From: Myxococcales bacterium | Lineage (GTDB): Bacteria; Myxococcota; Myxococcia; Myxococcales; Myxococcaceae | NCBI GenBank assembly: GCA_003153055.1 | Contig: PMBV01000349.1 | Span: 15,977 to 43,879, forward strand | Length of the DNA stretch: 27,903 nt | Direction of reading: 5' to 3' | Part shown: piece by piece, positions 16,503 through 24,001 of the stretch | How positions within the stretch are numbered: the stretch's first letter is position 1 | Layout of the letters: the number at the start of each line of letters is the position of its first letter | Position numbers and translations under genes: made by a program | Notes under the pieces: generated by a model | Databases searched by the model: none | What the model saw: only the letters and a program-made list of their open reading frames with translations | What the model was told of the DNA's origin: nothing

Positions 16503-17540
16503 TCAGTGCTGGAACCCACCTGGCTGCACTGGGGCGAGGCCAGTCAGGTCGTTCAGGGCGGCGGAGCACTGGGCGACCTCCGCTGGGTTCCCCAGCACGA
16601 CGCCGCGATCCCAGTCGTTGTCGTTGAAGACGAGGCCGTCGCGGATCTCGATCTCGGTCATCGACTTGTTCATTTCCCAGAGCCGGCCCTTCACCAAGAC
16701 GCGCTGGTTCTTGTAGAGCTTCTCGAGGTCCGCGTACTGCTTGGGCTGGAGCCGAGCGTAGATGACGAGGGGCTCGACCTTGGTGGGTGGCGCCTCGCCC
16801 AGAAGGTCCAGCGTGCGCTTCTTGGGGTCGGGCGGCATCCACTGGAGGATGGCCACCAGCTCCTCGGGCTCGGCAGAGGCGAAGCGGCGCTTCTTCTTTC
16901 CCTTGGTTTGGTTGACGCCCACGTCCCAGAGGAAGGCGCCGCCCCAGGCGATGTCACGGTCGAGGTACGTGTCGCGAAAGGTGGCCAGCACGTCGGTCGT
17001 CACCGCGCTGTTGGCTCCGAGGGCTTCCTGGAGGTAGCGCTCGCGCAAGAGCGGAATGGTGAACGCCGAGCTGTCGGCGAGCGCGAGATGCTCGTTGAGC
17101 AGCCTCAGCTTGGGCAGGTCGATGATCTTCACCTTGGCATTGAGCGCCTCGGCGGTGGCCAGCCACTCGTCGGGCAGCCGACGGTCGATCATCACCCGGC
17201 GCACCATCGAGGCCAGGTAGGCCATGGCCGGGAAGCGCGGGGTGGTCAACTGGGTGTTGACCGCGTCGATGAGGGCCGGGTGAAGCGAGAAGGTCTCGTC
17301 TCGCTTGTGGAGCGTGGGGCCGATCTCCGCCAAGGCGACGAACAGCCCGCCCAAGAGCTCGACGCAGGCCGGCTCCTCGGTGCCGGACTTGAGCAGCTTG
17401 GCCAGCTTCGTCTTGGCGAACTTTCGATCCATCGCCTCTTCGCGAAAGACCGGTGGCTTCCCCGAGCCGAAGAGGTCGTTCTTCTGGGCCCAGCAGGGGA
17501 GGGCGACCAGCAGGGTCGCGCCGAGGAAGAGGCCTCGCAT
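16503..17540 (-). CDS. Secreted protein of unknown function
   Basis: A 345-residue protein starting at ATG 17540 with a clean signal peptide MRGLFLGATLLVALPCWAQ (cleavage after Ala, about residue 18). The body is mostly alpha-helical in character in its middle (NTQLTTPRFPAMAYLASMVR, then LLNEHLALADSSAF) and ends in a segment with VLVKGRLWEMNKSMTEIEIR, which has beta character and resembles a small OB-like barrel opening. I do not recognise the family. It would be periplasmic or exported. The last residues PVQPGGFQH contain no anchor. It follows, on the same strand, a small MFS-like remnant, 32 bp upstream. Confidence 0.65.
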   Translation of the reverse strand: MRGLFLGATLLVALPCWAQKNDLFGSGKPPVFREEAMDRKFAKTKLAKLLKSGTEEPACVELLGGLFVALAEIGPTLHKRDETFSLHPALIDAVNTQLTTPRFPAMAYLASMVRRVMIDRRLPDEWLATAEALNAKVKIIDLPKLRLLNEHLALADSSAFTIPLLRERYLQEALGANSAVTTDVLATFRDTYLDRDIAWGGAFLWDVGVNQTKGKKKRRFASAEPEELVAILQWMPPDPKKRTLDLLGEAPPTKVEPLVIYARLQPKQYADLEKLYKNQRVLVKGRLWEMNKSMTEIEIRDGLVFNDNDWDRGVVLGNPAEVAQCSAALNDLTGLAPVQPGGFQH

Positions 17541-17572
17541 GGGTGGGGACCGTACCTCGGTTCGGTCCTGGC

Positions 17573-17719
17573 TCAACGCGCCAGAGAGAGGCCTACGTGT
17601 GTGCCTGTCAGCCCCAGTGTCGCGAAAGAGCCCGGGAGAAATGGCAGCGCGATGCCCACTCCCATGATGAGCAGTGCGTAGGCGACGATGACCCCCTGCG
17701 TTGTCCTTTTGGCAGTCAC
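17573..17719 (-). pseudogene. 48-codon MFS-transporter-like N-terminus (small membrane ORF or remnant)
   Basis: Minus-strand reading from GTG 17719 to TGA 17573-17575. The peptide has a basic start (VTAKRTTQG), one hydrophobic helix with GVIVAYALLIMGVGIALPFL, and then GLTGTHVGLSLAR before the stop. This is the classic beginning of a major facilitator transporter: first transmembrane helix ending in Leu-Pro-Phe-Leu-Pro, then the Leu-Gly-Leu-Thr-Gly-Thr-x-Val-Gly lead into helix 2. The gene stops there instead of continuing for 400 residues. AGAGGAAAA about eight bases upstream is a plausible ribosome site, so it may still be translated as a small single-pass protein. Called a remnant because no downstream transporter sequence is present. 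Confidence 0.55.
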
Positions 17720-17745
17720 CCTGTTTTCCTCTATAGGTCTCAACG

Positions 17746-18213
17746 ATGAAGGGCACGAACGAAGTCACCGTGTCGCCCGTCGAGACCGAGGGCGACCTCC
17801 TGCAAGCGCTGGCGATTCGAGAGGTCGTCTTCATCGAGGAGCAGCACGTCGCCGAGGCCCTCGAGCGCGACGCCGATGACGCTCGCGCCTTCCATGTCTT
17901 GGCCACCGCCCAGAAGCACGCCATCGGCACCGGCCGCATGGTCGAGATCCAAGAGCCGCCCCCGTTCGAGCTCGGCACCTGGGGCCGCGTCGGCCGCATG
18001 GCCGTGCTCCAATCGCACCGGCGCTCCAAGGTGGGCACCAAGCTCCTCGCGGCCCTCGAGGCCGAAGCCAAACGCCGCGACTACTCCGGCATCATCCTCC
18101 ACGCCCAGCTCACCGCCCTCGAGTTCTACCGATCGCTCGGCTACGAGCCCAACGGCGCCGTCTTCGAAGAAGCTGGCATTCCCCACGTCGAGATGAAGAA
18201 GAAGCTCAAGTAG
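17746..18213 (+). CDS. GNAT family N-acetyltransferase (YjcF/ElaA-like)
   Basis: A 155-residue GNAT domain. IREVVFIEEQHVAEALERDA is the typical opening of the YjcF/ElaA-like branch. The acetyl-CoA loop region reads GRVGRMAVLQSHRRSKVGTK, with Arg-Arg-Ser-Lys-Val-Gly in place of the standard Gln/Arg-x-x-Gly-x-Gly/Ala. It is followed by LLAALEAEAKRRD, then LTALEFYRSLGYEPNG and a final basic tail KMKKKLK-like ending. It transfers an acetyl group to an unknown amine substrate in the cytoplasm. The ECF sigma gene starts 15 bp after its stop, so the two may share a transcript, though the roles look unrelated. Confidence 0.88.
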   Translation: MKGTNEVTVSPVETEGDLLQALAIREVVFIEEQHVAEALERDADDARAFHVLATAQKHAIGTGRMVEIQEPPPFELGTWGRVGRMAVLQSHRRSKVGTKLLAALEAEAKRRDYSGIILHAQLTALEFYRSLGYEPNGAVFEEAGIPHVEMKKKLK

Positions 18214-18228
18214 GGTGTACGCCTGGGT

Positions 18229-18900
18229 GTGATGGAAACTGGGGTGATCGCTTTTCCTGTCGGCCGATTACTGGTTGTTCAAATGCCTCACGCCGCTCCC
18301 CAGAACAGCCCAAGTGCCCGGAATGCTTCGGCGCTCTCGGAGCTGGCGGCGCGAGCGACCGATGGCGACGTGGGAGCGATGGGGGCCCTGCTCAAGGCGG
18401 TGTCGCCCTGGATGATCCGCTCGGCGCAGCAGCTCCTCGGTTCGAGCCACGCCGATCTCGACGACGTGGTGCAGCAGTCGCTCATCGGGCTGGTGCAGGC
18501 CTTGCCCGCGTTCCGCCAGGAGTGCTCGGTCGTGCACTTCGCTTGCCGCATCGTGGTGCGGACGGCGGTGGCCTCGCGTCGGCGAGCCTTTGCGAGGGCC
18601 GATCGGCATGACGAGAGCGTCGATGTCGACTCGCTGCCGAGAGACCAAGAGCTGGGCGACGGGGTCGACGCCGAACGCCGCAGAGCACTGGTGCGAGGGC
18701 TCCTTTCGAGGTTGCCCGAGGAGCAGGCCGAGACCTTGGCCCTCCGCATCGTGCTCGGCTTCTCGCTCGAGGAAGTGGCCGAGGCGACCGGGGTGCCGCT
18801 CAACACGGTGCGCAGCCGGGTGCGGCTGGCGAAGACCGCCTTGCGCCGGCGCATCGAGGCCGATCCACTGCTGCTCGAGGCCCTCGAGGTCGAGTCATGA
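18229..18900 (+). CDS. ECF-type RNA polymerase sigma factor
   Basis: A 223-residue protein from GTG 18229 (next ATG 18232; a further in-frame ATG at 18283 gives a more usual N-terminus, so the start is uncertain). Region 2 spans LKAVSPWMIRSAQQLLGSSH, DLDDVVQQSLIGLVQALPAF and the RIVVRTAVASRRRAFARA helix. Region 4 has RLPEEQAETLALRIVLGFSL, then EEVAEATGVPLNTVRSRVRL, a clear helix-turn-helix for the -35 element. It directs polymerase to a specific regulon. The stop overlaps the anti-sigma gene as ATGA, the usual sigma/anti-sigma coupling. Confidence 0.9.
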   Translation: MMETGVIAFPVGRLLVVQMPHAAPQNSPSARNASALSELAARATDGDVGAMGALLKAVSPWMIRSAQQLLGSSHADLDDVVQQSLIGLVQALPAFRQECSVVHFACRIVVRTAVASRRRAFARADRHDESVDVDSLPRDQELGDGVDAERRRALVRGLLSRLPEEQAETLALRIVLGFSLEEVAEATGVPLNTVRSRVRLAKTALRRRIEADPLLLEALEVES

Positions 18901-19973
18901 CGCCCGACCTGCACCCCGAGGAGCTCCTCGACAAGGCCGCCGCCGGAAGCCTCACCCAGGCCGAGCGCACGGCCCTCGATGCCCACCTCCGCCAGTGCCC
19001 GATTTGTCGTTTCGCCCAGGAGGCGACGGCGGACTTCGCGCGGCTGCCGATGCCTGAGCTCGACATCGATCACCTGGTCACCAACGCCTTGACGGCTCGG
19101 GCTTCGCAGAGCTTCCGGCCTCGGGCTCGGCGGGTCAGCACCCTCCTGGCTGCCGCGGTGGCCCTGCTCGCTCTGGGCAGCTTCGCTGCGGTCGGGCAGT
19201 GGACCGGCGTCCTCCCCCGGCTCCTCGCGGTCATCTCGACCCCGGCTGCCAAGAGCGCCAAGCCGAGCCGCGTCACGTTGCCTGCCGCGCCTCGGGTCGT
19301 CGGGCCGGCAGCGGAGGTCTCGACTCCACCTGCGCCAGTCACGCCCCAGGTCGAGCTCGCGCCTCCGTCGTCTGCTCCCATCGTGGAGCCGCCTCCGCCA
19401 GCACCCGCTCGGAGGGTGAAAGCGGTGAAGGTGCGCCACGCGTCGCGAGTCACCCCAGCAACACCCTCGGGCTTCCGGAGTCTCGGACTGGGCGCGGTCG
19501 AGGCATCGGCCGAGGCCAGCCGTCCGGCCTGGGCACCGCCACCGAAGGCCGAGGCGCCGGCCCCGCGGAGCTCCCCGCTCGAGGTCCCACGGGCGTCCGC
19601 CGCCGAAGCCTTCAGCGCCGCCAACCAGGCCCGCCTCGAGGGCGATCGCCCCCTGGCGATGGCGCGCTATCGCGAGCTCCTCGCCTCCTGGCCCGCCACG
19701 CCCGAGGCCCAGCAGACGCACGCCACCCTTGGGCGCATGCTCCTCGATCGGGGCAACCCCTCCGCGGCCTTGGAACAGCTCGATGCCTACCTGGCTGGCG
19801 GCGATGGGACCCTGCGTGAAGAGGTGCTGAGCGCCCGGGCCCTCGCCCTGATGCGCCTCGGACGAGTGGACGACGAGGCCCGAGCCTGGCAAACCCTGCT
19901 CGATCACTACCCTGGCTCCATCCACGCCACCCGGGCACGCTCCCGGCTGGAGGCGCTGTCCGTCGCCCGTTGA
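18897..19973 (+). CDS. Zinc-finger anti-sigma factor fused to a periplasmic TPR region
   Basis: A 358-residue protein. Residues 1-45 hold the zinc-binding anti-sigma signature: His30, Cys34 and Cys37 in HLRQCPICRF. One transmembrane helix follows at about residues 81-100 (VSTLLAAAVALLALGSFAAV). Beyond it lies a Pro/Ala-rich stretch of about 120 residues, predicted to be periplasmic, and then TPR-like helical pairs from about residue 235 (AFSAANQARLEGDRPLAMAR) to the end. A membrane-spanning anti-sigma with an outer protein-interaction region suits sensing of an envelope signal through the two proteins encoded next. Pairing with the ECF sigma factor by ATGA overlap strongly supports the anti-sigma role. 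Confidence 0.88.
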   Translation: MTPDLHPEELLDKAAAGSLTQAERTALDAHLRQCPICRFAQEATADFARLPMPELDIDHLVTNALTARASQSFRPRARRVSTLLAAAVALLALGSFAAVGQWTGVLPRLLAVISTPAAKSAKPSRVTLPAAPRVVGPAAEVSTPPAPVTPQVELAPPSSAPIVEPPPPAPARRVKAVKVRHASRVTPATPSGFRSLGLGAVEASAEASRPAWAPPPKAEAPAPRSSPLEVPRASAAEAFSAANQARLEGDRPLAMARYRELLASWPATPEAQQTHATLGRMLLDRGNPSAALEQLDAYLAGGDGTLREEVLSARALALMRLGRVDDEARAWQTLLDHYPGSIHATRARSRLEALSVAR

Positions 19974-19974
19974 C

Positions 19975-21063
19975 ATGGGCGGGACATGCGTGAGGTTCGT
20001 CGGGCTCGTCGGCCTGCTGGTCGCGTCGTTGTCGAGCGGGTCGGCGCGCGCCGCCGGAGCCCAGGAGCCTGAACGGCCCCGCCTCGTCGGCCTCACTGTC
20101 TCGGGGCCCGCTGCCGAGGGGCGGGCACTGGTCGCCAGCGTCAACGAGCTGCTCGGCCGCCTCGGGGTGCGCGTCGAGCTCGGCCCAGTGGCCGAGGGCG
20201 GGTCGGTGGCCAAGGTGTCGGTGGAGCTGGGGCCCTCGCTCTGCGTGGTAGCGGTGTCCATGCCTTCCGGTCCAGTCATGCAGATACGGCGCGTGCCCCG
20301 CGAAGCCTCGATCGCGGTGACCATCGAGGCCGTGGCCCACGTCATCCAATCCTCGGTGGAGGAGCTGATCGAGTTGGAGCGTCAGCCGATGGCGTCGCGC
20401 GCACCGACGCTCGACGCTCCACCCGACGCCGGCACTCCGACGCCACCGGTGCTCATCGCCGTGGTCCCCGTCGAGGCCCCGGTCGTCACTCCGAGCGACG
20501 GCCTGGGCGTGGAGCTGGGCGCCTTCGGCAGCGGTCGGAGCTTCACCGACGACGCCGTCGTCGTCCTGGGGGCGGGGCTCATCTCGGCGCTCCGGCTTCC
20601 TTCCTGGCATGGGGTGAGCCCTCGGGTCGCGGTGTCGTTCACTTGGAACGGGCCCTTCGTCACGAACCTGGCGGTGGCTCCGGTGAGGACCAGCACCGAG
20701 ACTCTGTCGATGCGGCTCCTGGGGCAGGCTCGCTTCGGCCTCGGCGGCGTTTGGTCCCTCGATGTCGGGCTCGGCGCGGGAGCCGACCTCTTCGTGTCCG
20801 AGAGCAGCTCACCGGTCCTCGCGGCCGATCAGCTCTCCGCGGAGCTGGTGGTGCCCTCGGCGATCCTCCTGGCGTCGGTGGGAGTGCGGGCCCGGGTTTC
20901 GCCGTTCGCCGAGGTGTTCTTCGCGCTCGCGGGGGAGCTCGATCTGACCCGTCATACCTACGTGAGCTCCCTTGCCGGCAATCGAACGGCCTTGTTTCAG
21001 CATTGGCTCGTGCGCCCGGCGCTCACGCTGGGCTTCAGCTTTGGTCTCTGGGAGGCGAGGTGA
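19975..21063 (+). CDS. Predicted outer-membrane beta-barrel protein
   Basis: A 362-residue protein with an N-terminal signal (FVGLVGLLVASLSSGSARAA). The soluble first part (about residues 30-140) has strands and helices, including VSVELGPSLCVVAVSMPSGP. After a Pro-rich linker (about 145-175) the remaining 185 residues alternate hydrophobic and polar positions, with Gly-rich turns: GVELGAFGSGRSF, GVSPRVAVSFTWNGPF, RLLGQARFGLGGVWSLDVGL, PALTLGFSFGLWEAR at the end. This is barrel-like and ends close to the C-terminal strand. It starts one base after the anti-sigma stop and its last codons overlap the Kazal lipoprotein start. Function unknown; it may be the sensed or regulated envelope partner. 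Confidence 0.7.
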   Translation: MGGTCVRFVGLVGLLVASLSSGSARAAGAQEPERPRLVGLTVSGPAAEGRALVASVNELLGRLGVRVELGPVAEGGSVAKVSVELGPSLCVVAVSMPSGPVMQIRRVPREASIAVTIEAVAHVIQSSVEELIELERQPMASRAPTLDAPPDAGTPTPPVLIAVVPVEAPVVTPSDGLGVELGAFGSGRSFTDDAVVVLGAGLISALRLPSWHGVSPRVAVSFTWNGPFVTNLAVAPVRTSTETLSMRLLGQARFGLGGVWSLDVGLGAGADLFVSESSSPVLAADQLSAELVVPSAILLASVGVRARVSPFAEVFFALAGELDLTRHTYVSSLAGNRTALFQHWLVRPALTLGFSFGLWEAR

Positions 21064-21578
21064 GGCGCTCCGGTTTCCTCCTCCTGCTCCTGGCCGCCTG
21101 CGAGGTCGATGTGCCGCTCGTGCACGTCGCCGACTCGGGTGTGGTCTGCCGAACGAACGACGACTGCCACTCCGCTGACCTCTACTGTTCGAAGAGCGCT
21201 CACGCGTGCAGCGGCTTCGGCTTCTGCGAGCGCCGCCGGCCGTCCCGGTGCACCGGCTCGGCGAGCCTGGCCTACGCCCCCGTCTGCGGTTGCGATGGCT
21301 TGACGTACTTCAACGACTGCCTGAGCATGGCCAAGGGTGTCGCCATCGACGTCATCGACGAGTGTGCCTCGGTGGCCCAAGGTCGCTGCATGGATCATTG
21401 CGCACCCCCCGGCGTGTGCACGCGCCTGAGCTGCGAGCCGGGCCCCGAGCTGTGTTACGTCGCTCCTTCGAGCTGCCCTGATCTCGCCGCGCGTTCGTGC
21501 TGGGCACCTCAGTGCATCGACCTGTGCGCCTCACTCCCCAATCGAGTTCCCGGCCCCTTCGCGCTGGGGTGTCAGTGA
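21060..21578 (+). CDS. Lipoprotein with Kazal-type protease-inhibitor domain
   Basis: A 172-residue protein starting at GTG 21060, chosen because it overlaps the preceding stop (GTGA) and gives VRRSGFLLLLLAAC, a complete lipoprotein signal (lipobox Cys14). The mature protein is Cys-rich (about 20 Cys in 159 residues). The core YAPVCGCDGLTYFNDCLSMA matches the Kazal pattern Val-Cys-Gly-x-Asp-Gly-x-Thr-Tyr-x-Asn-x-Cys, found in many eukaryotic and some bacterial serine-protease inhibitors. The regions before (CRTNDDCHSADLYCSKSAHA) and after have further Cys pairs of unknown fold, the first reminiscent of small Cys-rich modules in other myxobacterial lipoproteins. Surface or periplasmic; inhibitor activity is inferred from the motif only. 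Last gene of the ECF run. Confidence 0.82.
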   Translation: MRRSGFLLLLLAACEVDVPLVHVADSGVVCRTNDDCHSADLYCSKSAHACSGFGFCERRRPSRCTGSASLAYAPVCGCDGLTYFNDCLSMAKGVAIDVIDECASVAQGRCMDHCAPPGVCTRLSCEPGPELCYVAPSSCPDLAARSCWAPQCIDLCASLPNRVPGPFALGCQ

Positions 21579-21595
21579 TCGGTGTCGCTCAGGTG

Positions 21596-22225
21596 TCAGC
21601 TGCCGGCCTCGGCGCCCGCGGCCGCGACCAACGTGAGTACCCGGGCCTGTCGATCGGCGGTGAGGCCCCCTGGCACGACCAGGCCCAGGGTCAGTACGCC
21701 CCCCTCGGCCTGCCGCAGTCGCAACCCGTGGAGTGAGCCTCGCGGCGTCTCCACCGTCATCGCCAGGGTCTGCTGATCTCCCTCGATGCGGTCGGCCTGG
21801 TCGAAGGCGACCATCAGCCGCGCGCCCACCGCCTCGAGCTCGTCTCCCGCTCGGGGCCCGCGGCTACTCACCACCAGCCCGTTGGGATCCATGAGGAACG
21901 CCGCCTCGGCCGCCACCGCCGCCACGCAGGCGTCGAGCAGCCGATTCCAGGCCTGGGCACCGAAGCCACTGACCGGCGCCTTGAGCGGCTCTCGCCGCAC
22001 CATCAGCGGCAATGACGGGCGCGAGGGCGGTGAGGTGACGTGCGCCGACACCCGGCTCGGCCCTGGCAGGGGCTCGGGCTTCGGGGCCGGAAACGCCACG
22101 TACGGGCTGGCCGCGCTGACCTGATGGGGCCCATGGCCCGAGCCCTTCAGCGTACGGCTCAGGTCCTTGGCCCGCTCGAGATCATCAGAGCAGCTGCCGC
22201 TCGACGCGGGCTTCGAGTTGTCCAT
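21596..22225 (-). CDS. Roadblock/LC7-like domain protein with disordered N-terminus
   Basis: A 209-residue protein, ATG 22225. Residues 1-85 are Ser/Pro-rich and probably unstructured. The C-terminal 115 residues, from AWNRLLDACVAAVAAEAAFL through DPNGLVVSSRG and later ALQxLAMTVETPRGSLHGLR-type strands, follow the helix-strand-strand-helix-strand plan of Roadblock/LC7 (MglB-like) proteins. DPNGLVV is the typical second-strand turn. It overlaps the ParA gene by 41 bp (22185-22225), and is the last gene of the six-gene signalling operon. In myxobacteria such proteins can act as GTPase regulators or scaffolds, so it may regulate the ParA-like ATPase or act with the other Roadblock protein. That is inference. 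Confidence 0.6.
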   Translation of the reverse strand: MDNSKPASSGSCSDDLERAKDLSRTLKGSGHGPHQVSAASPYVAFPAPKPEPLPGPSRVSAHVTSPPSRPSLPLMVRREPLKAPVSGFGAQAWNRLLDACVAAVAAEAAFLMDPNGLVVSSRGPRAGDELEAVGARLMVAFDQADRIEGDQQTLAMTVETPRGSLHGLRLRQAEGGVLTLGLVVPGGLTADRQARVLTLVAAAGAEAGS

Positions 22226-23000
22226 GAGTGCCCTCCAACCGGGTGATGAGTGATTCGACCTCCGACGCGAGCAGCTCGAAGCGCCGGGCCTCAGGGCTCA
22301 CCGGCCCGCCCACGAAGGCCAGCGGCAGCCCCTTGTGGCTGGCGGTGAGGAAGGCCTCGGCTCTCGGCAGCATGGTCTCCATGACGCCGTCGAAGCCGCT
22401 CCAGAGTGACTCGGCGACCTCGCGGCTGCCCTCTCGCTTGAGCTCCACCATCGTGAGCAGAATGCCCAGGAGCATCAGCCGAGGGTTCTCTTTGGTGCGC
22501 ACGTGCTCGAGCACGCGGAGCACCTGCTGCAGCGAGCGGAGCCCGAGCGGCTCGGCCTGCACCGGCACCAGGACGAAGTCCGTGCCTGCCAGGGCTGCCC
22601 GGGTCGGAGTGCCCAGGCCCGCTGGCGTGTCGACCAGCACCATTTCGAACCGGGGTTTGAGGGTGGTGAGAATGGTCGCCAGGCGGTTGTGCTGCAACGC
22701 GGCAGTCTCGAAGGCGGGCACGTCGATGGGGTCGAGGCGCCCCCGGGGGAGCAGGGTGAGGCGCTCGAGCTTGGTCGGCGTCAGCGACTGCTCCAGCGGG
22801 GTCACGCCTGCCAGCACCTCGGCCAACCCGGAGAGCGCCGTGTCGCCGCGGGCGAGCGACAGCCCGACGCCGCCCTGGGGGTCGGTGTCGACCAACAGCA
22901 CCCGTCGACCCTTCTCGGCGAAGGTGACGGCGAGGTTGAGCGCGATGGTCGTCTTCCCGACCCCGCCCTTCTGGCTCACCACGGTGACGATCGTGCCCAT
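22185..23000 (-). CDS. ParA/MinD-family ATPase
   Basis: A 271-residue ParA-type ATPase. It opens VTVVSQKGGVGKTTIALNLA with the deviant Walker A (Lys11 signature and Lys16), then VDTDPQGGVGLSLA (switch I region) and MVLVDTPAGLGTPTRAALAG (Walker B/switch II). The length and DTDPQG motif fit the Soj/ParA group. No ParB gene or centromere site is nearby, so a chromosome-partition role is unlikely and the gene belongs to an orphan, signalling-associated class. It follows the response regulator by 5 bp and overlaps the downstream Roadblock-like gene by 41 bp. Confidence 0.9.
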   Translation of the reverse strand: MGTIVTVVSQKGGVGKTTIALNLAVTFAEKGRRVLLVDTDPQGGVGLSLARGDTALSGLAEVLAGVTPLEQSLTPTKLERLTLLPRGRLDPIDVPAFETAALQHNRLATILTTLKPRFEMVLVDTPAGLGTPTRAALAGTDFVLVPVQAEPLGLRSLQQVLRVLEHVRTKENPRLMLLGILLTMVELKREGSREVAESLWSGFDGVMETMLPRAEAFLTASHKGLPLAFVGGPVSPEARRFELLASEVESLITRLEGTHGQLEARVERQLL

Positions 23001-23005
23001 GGGCT

Positions 23006-24001
23006 TCAGTGCTCCTTCGAGCGGAGCAGGTGCTCCAGCCTGACGATGTTTGCCTGTGTCTTGCTGTCTCTGGGGTTCAGCTTCGCCGCGTTCCGGAAGG
23101 CGTCAAGCGCGTCGCGTTGCCGCTTCTGGAGCGATGCCTCGATGCCCCGCTCGAACCACTCATCGAAGCTCAAGCTCGGGGGCGCGTCGGTGCTCGGTGC
23201 CGCGTCGGTGCTCGGGGGCACCTCGGTGCTCGTGGGCGCCGGCTCGGCGACTGGTATCGGCGTGAGCGACGGCGCCAAGGCTTCGTCGAGCGACAGCTCG
23301 TGGTGCCCGCCCCTCGCCTCATCGGCCACTCGCGCGGTCTCCAGCAGGAGCGCCTCGGCGCTGCCGTTGAGGGTCCGCGGGCCTGGGTCGCCGTGGAAGG
23401 TCTGGCAGCGAACCTGGCCGCGACCGGTCAGCGCCAAGCGGCGAAACGCATCCATCCCGTCGCCCCCGCTGTCCTTGGCGGTCCACGCCTGCCCGTCGAC
23501 CACGATGAGGTGCCCGGCGGTGGTGGGAGAGGCGACCTCGATGAGCACCGAGTGGTGCCCGAGGGAGGCGAGCTGCAGGTAGTCACTGACCCCGAAGGGT
23601 GAAGCGTCGGCCGCTGGTTGATTCAAGTGGTTCGAGACCATGGCTCTGAGTTGCTCGAGGGTGACGGGCTTCTCGATCACCTCGACCCCTGCGTGTGGGG
23701 GGATCTGCGCCCGGTAGGCCTTCACGTAGGCCGAGACGAACACCACGTGAGGTTTGAGGCCCCGGGCACCCAGCTCGCCCAACAGCTCGATGCCCGAGCG
23801 ATCAGGGAGGTCGATGTCCGAGATGATCATCGCCGGCGCGCGGTCGTCGATTTCAAGCACGGCCGCTGCCACGGTGGCGGCGCCGACCACCTCGATGCCC
23901 GGCATGCGCCCCAGCCCAGCGACCACGGACTGGAGCAGCATGGTCTCGTCTTCGACGACGAGGACGCGAGGCAATGAGGCGACGGAGCCACCCGGGTTCA
24001 T
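23006..24001 (-). CDS. Response regulator: REC, DUF4388 (PATAN), TPR-like
   Basis: A 331-residue protein. The REC domain (about residues 10-125) has the acidic pair Glu18/Asp19, phosphoacceptor Asp62 in IISDIDLPDRSG, Ser90 and Lys111 in VIEKPV. Residues about 130-205, GVSDYLQLASLGHHSVLIEV and GHLIVVDGQAWTA, match the DUF4388/PATAN domain common in myxobacterial and cyanobacterial signalling proteins. Then comes a Pro/Ser/Thr-rich linker with repeated PSTDA-like words, and finally a helical repeat RQRDALDAFRNAAKLNPRDS typical of TPR. There is no DNA-binding domain, so output is probably protein interaction. ATGA overlap with the upstream metallo-protein gene. PATAN domains are known in polarity and gliding regulators. 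Confidence 0.85.
   Translation of the reverse strand: MNPGGSVASLPRVLVVEDETMLLQSVVAGLGRMPGIEVVGAATVAAAVLEIDDRAPAMIISDIDLPDRSGIELLGELGARGLKPHVVFVSAYVKAYRAQIPPHAGVEVIEKPVTLEQLRAMVSNHLNQPAADASPFGVSDYLQLASLGHHSVLIEVASPTTAGHLIVVDGQAWTAKDSGGDGMDAFRRLALTGRGQVRCQTFHGDPGPRTLNGSAEALLLETARVADEARGGHHELSLDEALAPSLTPIPVAEPAPTSTEVPPSTDAAPSTDAPPSLSFDEWFERGIEASLQKRQRDALDAFRNAAKLNPRDSKTQANIVRLEHLLRSKEH

Noticed and set aside
18288..20345. A very long open frame on the minus strand opposite the sigma and anti-sigma genes
   Set aside because: It lies antisense to two well-supported genes with family motifs and coupled starts. Its translation is low-complexity Arg/Pro/Gly-rich, as expected from GC-rich shadow frames.
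22185..23000. The ParA protein as part of a chromosome or plasmid partition locus
   Set aside because: No parB gene or parS-like sites are nearby, and the genes around it are signalling proteins.
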